Of a stretch of 43,869 nt of DNA, positions 39,620 through 43,869 are shown in pieces. Source of the DNA: a virus; the IMG/VR virus record IMGVR_UViG_3300024520_000149, positions 1 to 43,869 of that record; one strand, 5' to 3'. Below the pieces are notes generated by a model, which worked only from the letters and a program-made list of their open reading frames with translations, made no database searches and was not told the origin of the DNA. Position 1 is the first letter of the stretch. Every line of letters starts with the position of its first letter. The position numbers and the translations under genes were made by a program.

Positions 39620-39937
39620 TTAGATGTGCGTCAAAAAGAAATACTGCTCTTCTTGCCTCGGCTTTTTGAGCAGTATTTCAATACTGTTTTGTTTTATAAA
39701 ATATTTAAATCTCCTTGAGACTTGCCACGCGTTTCGTGCAAAATGGAAGCTTCTCAACTGCGTTGGGGTGGCTCCTTTAACAATCAAACGCGCAGTAAAC
39801 AAGTCGGGGTGGTATGCGTACTCATCTAAAAAGTCCTGCCGTACTCTTTTTCGGATATCTTCGATAGTCCGCATCTCTTCTTTGTGGAAACTACAGAAGT
39901 AGCCCTCATCTAATTGGTAACAAAATTCACAACCCAT
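39620..39937 (-). CDS. hypothetical protein, 105 aa
   Basis: Starts MGCEFCYQLDEGYFCSFHKE (four Cys and a His suggest a zinc site) and continues with a helical, basic middle (RTIEDIRKRVRQDFLDEYAY, SFHFARNAWQVSRRFKYFIK). An isolated leftward gene beyond the lysis block. An overlapping plus-strand frame is rejected. Function unknown. Confidence 0.6.
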   Translation of the reverse strand: MGCEFCYQLDEGYFCSFHKEEMRTIEDIRKRVRQDFLDEYAYHPDLFTARLIVKGATPTQLRSFHFARNAWQVSRRFKYFIKQNSIEILLKKPRQEEQYFFLTHI

Positions 39938-39988
39938 ACTTTCATATTACTATAAAAAAGGAGGTCACTACGGTGGGTTGTGGACAAC

Positions 39989-40012
39989 AAAAGGAGTCGC
40001 CGAAACGACTCC
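39989..40012 (-). terminator. terminator of the secreted-protein gene
   Basis: The stem GGAGTCG (39993-39999) pairs with CGACTCC (40006-40012). Read on the minus strand it is followed by TTTTGTTG, so it would end transcription of the leftward gene at 40021-40434. Confidence 0.65.
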
Positions 40013-40020
40013 GAGTTTGG

Positions 40021-40434
40021 CTAGATGCTGTACCCTGCCGGTTGTTTGAGCTTCTGTGCGTAAAACTGAGTCAAGGCCTGGTTAGGTGTGGGCTTCACCA
40101 TTACAGGGCCGAACTGAGTTTGTACTGCTATGACATCGCCGCGCATGATGTTCAATACGACGGCTTTGCCGTTCTGCTCCAAGGTCAAGGTCTGGACGAC
40201 CTTGACTTTGTGCATATAGACAATACTGTGCGCACAGGCTCTGGTTTTACCAGCTTTTTTATTTACAGCTTTCAGGGCGTCTTGCATAGGCATTCCGCCA
40301 CCGAATTTCAACTCAAGCAACATAGCCATTTGTGCCTGAGAGTCGCACAAGATTGCCTTCATGGGGCCAACTTGTGCTTGTGCAGACGCGCACCAAACGA
40401 GCAGTGAGATGCTAGCAAAGAGATACCGTAACAT
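40021..40434 (-). CDS. secreted/periplasmic protein of unknown function, 137 aa
   Basis: The N-terminus, MLRYLFASISLLVWCASAQA, is a classic signal peptide with a likely cleavage after AQA. The mature part has two Cys (ILCDSQ and TRACAHS) that could form a disulfide, and a strand-rich C-terminus (VVLNIMRGDVIAVQTQFGPV). An AAAGGGG Shine-Dalgarno lies 5-11 nt upstream, unlike most genes here. Base use is GC-richer than the neighbours, suggesting a separate origin. It is likely expressed on its own. Confidence 0.75.
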   Translation of the reverse strand: MLRYLFASISLLVWCASAQAQVGPMKAILCDSQAQMAMLLELKFGGGMPMQDALKAVNKKAGKTRACAHSIVYMHKVKVVQTLTLEQNGKAVVLNIMRGDVIAVQTQFGPVMVKPTPNQALTQFYAQKLKQPAGYSI

Positions 40435-40552
40435 TGGTAACCCCTTTCTGGCTGAACTTGATGCCAGCCGTTAAATAAAGATTTCTCTGTACTTAACGCC
40501 GTGTACCAACCAACCTACCTAATTCGTTGTATCCTAAGCTACTATTCTCGAA

Positions 40553-40581
40553 TTGTTGTTTTCTTGTAGCCCACCTACAAT
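40553..40581 (+). promoter_or_regulatory. candidate promoter of the giant structured RNA
   Basis: TTGTTG (40553-40558), 17-nt spacer, TACAAT (40576-40581). The predicted start, around 40588, lies 20 nt before the first long helix. The -35 box is weak, so this is tentative. Confidence 0.35.
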
Positions 40582-40587
40582 TGCTTT

Positions 40588-41637
40588 TGCAATAATTTCC
40601 GTTTTGCGGTGGGAATGATGTAGCCTAGCAGTGTGTGACACACTATACCTAGATATCCGATATTTTTTAGGGCTATGATAAGTCACTTAGCCTCGGACAC
40701 GCATACCGCGGAAACGTCTAGCCGCTACATCATTCCTACAACAACCTTTAAGGGTTGGGTGGGTACTGGCTGCTCGATTGTCTTTCGACTGAAACAGCGG
40801 ATACCCACCCAACTCTCGATAACTCTCTGAATGTAGGAGGCAAGGATTATGTTATACCTAGAATAAATCCTTGCATGGTGGCGCAAACTACATTTGTAAT
40901 TCATTTTACCACCGTACCACCTGTTTCCTCCGCCGAGGTGCCAAGTGTGCCTTATAGCCGTTTGCGGGGGCGATTATTCAGCCACTCCTACATTCAGAAA
41001 ACTATCTCTGAAACAAATAGGGGTAATCACTCACCCCTATCTTCAGCTTCTATTTTTTCTTGTAGAAGCCTTGTCCTCCAACAGTGGAATTTCCTTCTTC
41101 CTATTCTTATGAAGAAGTTGTCTAAGGCTATCTCTAGTCTTGACCACCACACACTGTTGTCGGCATTACGACTTACTCTTGAGCAGCACATCTCGTCAAG
41201 TGAACCCCCCAGGAGGTTAAGTATGCGAGAGGCAGACATAAGAAGTTGTCGCATTCTTTCCTCCTATGTTTAGAGTGGGATATTGCTACCCCACTCGTGT
41301 TACCTAGAGGGACAAACCTCAAGAGCCAAAGAGTTTTGCGCGCCTCTTATGACCGTTGGTGTGTCTTAATCGCCCAAGGACAGACAGCCAGCTCGAAGAT
41401 GTGGTTTTGTTGTTGCCATTGCAATAAGCAAAAATTGCAACACCAATAATGTACAAAACCAACAACAACGCTCTTGACGTGCATGCCTTCTTCGTCGATT
41501 TTTCTTCCACACAGAGCATTTGAACACTTCATTTGTGCTCCTAACTGCGACACTGGTGCCGCAAGCTCCTCTCGAAAGAGAAGCCAATGAATGCATCTCA
41601 CCTATCAAGGTGAGCTTGCGGCACCAGTATCTTTTTC
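40588..41637 (+). ncRNA. giant ornate RNA candidate, about 1.05 kb
   Basis: A gene-free region with many long, mostly perfect helices: 40609-40624 with 40724-40739 (16 bp, one G-U); 40754-40765 with 40802-40813 (12 bp); 40826-40839 with 40985-40998 (14 bp) enclosing 40840-40848 with 40866-40874 (9 bp); 41017-41024 with 41033-41040; 41046-41052 with 41063-41069; 41094-41100 with 41111-41117; 41223-41228 with 41249-41254; 41273-41279 with 41290-41296; and 41552-41568 with 41612-41628 (17 bp). The last is followed by TCTTTTTC as in a terminator. A weak promoter precedes it. The plus strand is favoured but not proven. Size, complexity and phage setting recall GOLLD/ROOL-class RNAs. Confidence 0.65.
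41552..41636 (+). terminator. terminal 17-bp hairpin with T-run
   Basis: 41552-41568 pairs perfectly with 41612-41628; inside are a GAAA-capped stem (41571-41582) and a CTCACC/GGTGAG stem. ATCTTTTTC follows. Long-range stems closed by a T-run can end transcription, and the helix may also protect the RNA 3' end. Confidence 0.55.
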
Positions 41638-41645
41638 AATGAGCT

Positions 41646-41677
41646 AAAAACAAAACGCACCATAGTAGGTGCGCTTT
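41646..41677 (-). terminator. terminator of the leftward operon
   Basis: CGCACC (41656-41661) pairs with GGTGCG (41668-41673); on the minus strand it is followed by TTTTGTTTTT. It closes the leftward operon just after its last small frame. Confidence 0.85.
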
Positions 41678-41682
41678 GTTGT

Positions 41683-41751
41683 TTACTCTTCGGTAGCTTC
41701 TTCAGTAGCTTCTTCCGCTACCTCCTCTCCTTCGTTTTTTATTTCATCCAT
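41683..41751 (-). CDS. acidic 22-aa peptide
   Basis: The frame MDEIKNEGEEVAEEATEEAT then EE is extremely acidic and built of a near-repeat (EEAT). It lies between the 111-aa gene and the terminator. It could be a tiny real protein; evidence is only position and composition. Confidence 0.35.
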   Translation of the reverse strand: MDEIKNEGEEVAEEATEEATEE

Positions 41752-41792
41752 AAAAACTTACTAACTAATAAGTCTGTCTTAAGTATAACATG

Positions 41793-42128
41793 TCAATCGA
41801 GTCTCGCTTTGATGTGGTCTATAAGCTTCTCCATTTTTTCTCTGTAGAACGCTTCAAAGTCACCAACCCTGCCCCCTTGCTGCCATAGTACGAATAACGT
41901 CGCACGGAGGCGTTTAGAGGGCGTTTTGGGCGTGTCCTCAGCTTGTTCTGTTGGTAAATCTTGGGTTTTGACTTCGTTTTCTTGGAAAACTAACCAGCCA
42001 TACAATTGGTAGTGCTTGTCAAGCTCCACCAGAGCTTCAGTTGAAAGTTCTTGAGTTTCAAACCTAACCGAAGCTGAACGATCTGCCTTGCGGTTGTATC
42101 CCGTTAGGTAGGCTGGCAGACGAATCAT
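41793..42128 (-). CDS. hypothetical protein, replication-module neighbour, 111 aa
   Basis: A helical and charged protein (MIRLPAYLTGYNRKADRSAS, then VRFETQELSTEALVELDKHY, KRLRATLFVLWQQ). It lies one base after the SSB-like gene. By position it may act with it in replication or recombination, but I do not recognise a family. Confidence 0.6.
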   Translation of the reverse strand: MIRLPAYLTGYNRKADRSASVRFETQELSTEALVELDKHYQLYGWLVFQENEVKTQDLPTEQAEDTPKTPSKRLRATLFVLWQQGGRVGDFEAFYREKMEKLIDHIKARLD

Positions 42129-42129
42129 A

Positions 42130-42642
42130 CTAGAACGGCGAATCTTCTTCGTTAATCTCAGGCTCCTCAGAGAACATTGCCTCTAGGCTACCTTCGCTTA
42201 GGTCACTTTCTTCAAACGCTTTTATAATCTGTTCTCCTCTCTCTTTAGGAGGTGAGGCGATTACGTTGTATTTAGTGTCTAGCTCTTTACCTGCACGATT
42301 TATCTTTAGGTCGTAACTACGGCTGTCTCCGTAGTCTTCGTCTTTTTCGTACTCGTAAATTGAGCGTTGAATAGTAGCTTGGGTGATTTCCCATATAGCT
42401 ACTTTCTCTGTGGTGTAGTCCCATACCAAGCATAACCACATTTCTTTGATGCTACTGTCGCCTCGTATGTCGGTGGGAACCTTTGTTGGATATTTTTTCA
42501 GGCGTACAGGCTTGCTGTCGGCTGTCCAATACATAAAGCCAACGTGAAAATCTGTTAGTAATCGGACTCTGTTCTCGCCGTCTTGGGGCTTAAAGTAATT
42601 TGAGTCCTTTGTGGGAACTTCGTAGTTTGAAGGTAAGCTCAT
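42130..42642 (-). CDS. ssDNA-binding protein (gp32/SSB-like), 170 aa
   Basis: The N-terminal part KDSNYFKPQDGENRVRLLTD and the following aromatic and basic residues (VGFMYWTADSKPVRLKKYPT) suggest an OB-type fold; the C-terminus is acidic and ends EEPEINEEDSPF, the tail type by which SSBs bind partners. The pattern YFKPxxGENRVR(I/L)L is known from phage SSB-like proteins. It is the only clear replication gene. Confidence 0.65.
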   Translation of the reverse strand: MSLPSNYEVPTKDSNYFKPQDGENRVRLLTDFHVGFMYWTADSKPVRLKKYPTKVPTDIRGDSSIKEMWLCLVWDYTTEKVAIWEITQATIQRSIYEYEKDEDYGDSRSYDLKINRAGKELDTKYNVIASPPKERGEQIIKAFEESDLSEGSLEAMFSEEPEINEEDSPF

Positions 42643-42643
42643 A

Positions 42644-42877
42644 TTAATTGTTATAGGCTAGTTGTAATTTGTCAACCGCACTTTGCGCGGTTTTTATTTC
42701 TTTTAAGTCTGGGACTTCGTCATTGTGGTCGTTTTTGTAGTAAGTGCCACCAAAGCTATAAGATATATCCTGTAGTGTGTGCTTAATAAGCACTCGCATC
42801 TGTTCTTTTGTTAATTCTACTTTCATACCCCTGCGCGTTTCCTCGTACTCCATCTGTTTTGTTAGTTCTTTACTCAT
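42644..42877 (-). CDS. hypothetical protein, 77 aa
   Basis: Starts MSKELTKQMEYEETRRGMKV and is helical. The ATG at 42877 overlaps the previous stop and is preferred over the upstream start at 42913, which is inside the neighbouring gene. It reads into KLQLAYNN at the end. No family recognised. Confidence 0.6.
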   Translation of the reverse strand: MSKELTKQMEYEETRRGMKVELTKEQMRVLIKHTLQDISYSFGGTYYKNDHNDEVPDLKEIKTAQSAVDKLQLAYNN

Positions 42878-42999
42878 ATCTTCTGTTCTTCTATGATTTC
42901 TTTTTCGCTCCACTGTAAAAGCTCGTCTAGTGTAGCTATACCCAGAGCTTTGCTCATCATGTCTTGCGTTTCTTTTTGGTATTTAATTACTTCTTTCAT
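42874..42999 (-). CDS. small helical protein, 41 aa
   Basis: The frame MKEVIKYQKETQDMMSKALG then IATLDELLQWSEKEIIEEQK ends in an ATGA overlap with the next gene. Balanced helical composition. Function unknown. Confidence 0.55.
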   Translation of the reverse strand: MKEVIKYQKETQDMMSKALGIATLDELLQWSEKEIIEEQKI

Positions 43000-43000
43000 G

Positions 43001-43165
43001 TTACAAACTTATTAAAACTGCTAATGCCATTGACGACGATATAGCTGAAGCTATCACAAATGTTTCTATTTGTTCCCTCTCGGTTTCCCCCTTCTTCCCG
43101 AAAAACTTTACAGAAACCATAAAAGAAATCAAGAAAACTATGGCTGCGATTACGACTGAGGTCAT
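43001..43165 (-). CDS. small two-helix membrane protein, 54 aa
   Basis: MTSVVIAAIVFLISFMVSVK followed by a charged loop (FFGKKGETEREQIETFVIAS) and a second hydrophobic helix (AISSSMALAVLISL). The first codons are also present at positions 1-9, where the contig starts. Function unknown; holin-like layout. Confidence 0.6.
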   Translation of the reverse strand: MTSVVIAAIVFLISFMVSVKFFGKKGETEREQIETFVIASAISSSMALAVLISL

Positions 43166-43228
43166 ACTAAGTAAATATACTAATACTAAACAAGGGGATT
43201 AACTGCGTTATTACTATTGAGTGCCAGC

Positions 43229-43396
43229 TCATACTCTAGTAGATTCTATCAACATTCCAACCTCCCCACGTTTTCTTGGTTTTTCGCCGTGTTCTACTAT
43301 AAGTTTTGCAGTTTGTGCCAACTCTATTAGCTTGATACTCTCTTCTGTACTCTCCGCCTGCGCCACAACTAGATTATTTTGCATTGCATACTTCAT
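43229..43396 (-). CDS. shortened variant of the 84-aa gene, 55 aa
   Basis: Same N-terminal region as 168-422 (one substitution, S-V to S-I near residue 22), then a frameshifted tail RKRGEVGMLIESTRV produced by the 182-nt deletion. It shows that the C-terminal half of this protein is dispensable or variable. Confidence 0.6.
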   Translation of the reverse strand: MKYAMQNNLVVAQAESTEESIKLIELAQTAKLIVEHGEKPRKRGEVGMLIESTRV

Positions 43397-43506
43397 ACTT
43401 CTGCATGTTTACTACTAATGTCATCTAAGACAGCTCGGACTTCCTCAAGAGGACGATTCTTGTTCGCTTCAAAGAAGTCTGCTATTTCTTCTGCTTTTGT
43501 TGTCAT
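43393..43506 (-). CDS. diverged copy of the 39-aa gene, 37 aa
   Basis: MTTKAEEIADFFEANKNRPL followed by EEVRAVLDDISSKHAEV. Compared with 419-538, substitutions are mostly conservative, evidence of protein-level selection. Confidence 0.65.
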   Translation of the reverse strand: MTTKAEEIADFFEANKNRPLEEVRAVLDDISSKHAEV

Positions 43507-43513
43507 AGTGATT

Positions 43514-43544
43514 AGTTAATTGTTCTAAAAAGGAACAATTAACT
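43514..43544. promoter_or_regulatory. 12-bp perfect hairpin, present only in the second copy
   Basis: AGTTAATTGTTC (43514-43525) pairs with GAACAATTAACT (43533-43544), 7-nt loop. It lies between two leftward genes. Could be an operator or a transcript processing site; absent from the first copy, so it is not essential. Confidence 0.4.
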
Positions 43545-43580
43545 ACTTGGAAACCTATCATAGAACTTAAAATAAGTCAA

Positions 43581-43727
43581 CTACTTTTTAATATACCTCC
43601 TAATGAAGTAGGAGATCGATTGTGGACTTTTCTTTAGAACCCTAGCTATATCTACGTTCTTGACACCCGCTCTTTTCATAACTCTGATGCGCTCTATTAC
43701 TCGTAGTTGTACTGGACGACCCATCAT
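43581..43727 (-). CDS. copy of the small helix-turn-helix gene, 48 aa
   Basis: Nearly identical to 574-720; nucleotide changes are few and mostly silent. See that entry for the domain. Confidence 0.7.
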   Translation of the reverse strand: MMGRPVQLRVIERIRVMKRAGVKNVDIARVLKKSPQSISYFIRRYIKK

Positions 43728-43763
43728 TCACATTATTATATAACTTCTTTCAAAGAAAGCAAC

Positions 43764-43869
43764 TTACTTTGTGTAAGTTAAAACCGCGTAAGTCCCAATG
43801 AAGATACCTAGTGCATACATAAAGACCCCCAGCGTGCCGTAGCGGGCGATGTTCTGAATTATTGAAACG
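43764..43869 (-). CDS. copy of the 81-aa membrane protein gene, partial
   Basis: C-terminal part of the same membrane protein as 757-1002, cut by the contig end. The third hydrophobic segment and the YTVLTYTK-type end are retained with substitutions. Confidence 0.65.
   Translation of the reverse strand, partial: VSIIQNIARYGTLGVFMYALGIFIGTYAVLTYTK

Larger units (their letters stand above)
43157..43869. repeat. terminal overlap of contig, second copy
   Basis: This is the second copy of the contig start (position 43157 corresponds to position 1). It contains diverged versions of the same four leftward genes, the last cut off by the contig end. It differs by a 182-nt deletion, an insertion carrying a 12-bp hairpin and scattered substitutions. 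The unique genome length is therefore about 43156 nt. Confidence 0.85.

Noticed and set aside
40755-41273. 172-codon plus-strand frame inside the structured region
   Set aside because: It overlaps several long perfect helices, starts inside a 12-bp stem, has no ribosome site and reads as Ser/Leu/Arg-rich sequence without motifs.
1-43869. CRISPR array, IS element or integrase/attachment site
   Set aside because: No spaced repeats, no transposase and no integrase-like frame were found; the only long repeats are the contig ends.

Overview
The window is an essentially complete genome of a tailed bacteriophage, probably recovered from a mixed population. Positions 43157-43869 repeat positions 1-862 with strain-level differences, so the contig closes on itself with about 43.16 kb of unique sequence. 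Terminase, portal, scaffold, capsid, ejection-type internal proteins, an M23 endolysin and holin-like proteins are present. No integrase, repressor, DNA or RNA polymerase, helicase or primase is recognisable, which suggests a virulent phage that leans on its host for replication. UGA is used as an ordinary stop (dozens of ATGA stop/start overlaps), so the code is not a UGA-recoded one. The host is unknown. A phage-borne C-terminal piece of methionyl-tRNA synthetase, split transketolase subunits and scarcity of Shine-Dalgarno sites would fit a Patescibacteria-type host, but this is a weak inference.

Layout. A short leftward operon starts at a promoter near 1373-1401, runs to position 1, continues across the contig junction and ends at a terminator near 41656. 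It carries a DUF397-like protein, membrane proteins, a small HTH protein, an SSB-like protein and very small proteins. Divergently, a rightward promoter (1403-1431) precedes a roughly 600-nt highly structured, pseudoknotted region without genes (1438-2030). Then come small zinc proteins, a beta-class adenine methyltransferase with an HNH gene nested in another frame, a MetRS anticodon-binding-domain fragment and a NinG-like protein (2.0-5.4 kb).

From 5.4 to 15.2 kb lies a sugar and glycan island: split transketolase, DegT/DnrJ aminotransferase, FlaA1/PseB-type dehydratase, epimerase, hexapeptide acyltransferase, N-acetyl sugar amidotransferase split by an HNH gene, its glutamine amidotransferase partner, two glycosyltransferases and a methyltransferase. 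The genes are tightly overlapped. They plausibly build and attach an amidinated or acylated sugar, either to modify the host surface against superinfection or to decorate the virion. Three HNH genes have invaded this half of the genome.

From 15.2 to 17.5 kb are small early/accessory proteins, including a DUF6948-like protein and a hexanucleotide-repeat Gly/Ser/Tyr/Asp gene. From 17.5 to 39.4 kb is the morphogenesis and lysis block: terminase, portal, two paralogous rod-like fibre/baseplate proteins, tail collar fibre, scaffold, major capsid protein (whose frame lacks a normal start codon), adaptor, three large internal virion proteins and lysis genes. At least two, probably three, similar promoter/leader/hairpin cassettes punctuate this block.

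From 39.4 to 41.8 kb are terminators, two isolated leftward genes (one secreted) and a second gene-free region of about 1.05 kb packed with long perfect helices (40588-41637). It has a promoter-like start and a 17-bp terminator hairpin and is the best candidate for a giant ornate phage RNA in the style of GOLLD/ROOL. The two structured RNAs, the HNH insertions with displaced gene ends, the MetRS fragment and the leader cassettes are the most unusual content.
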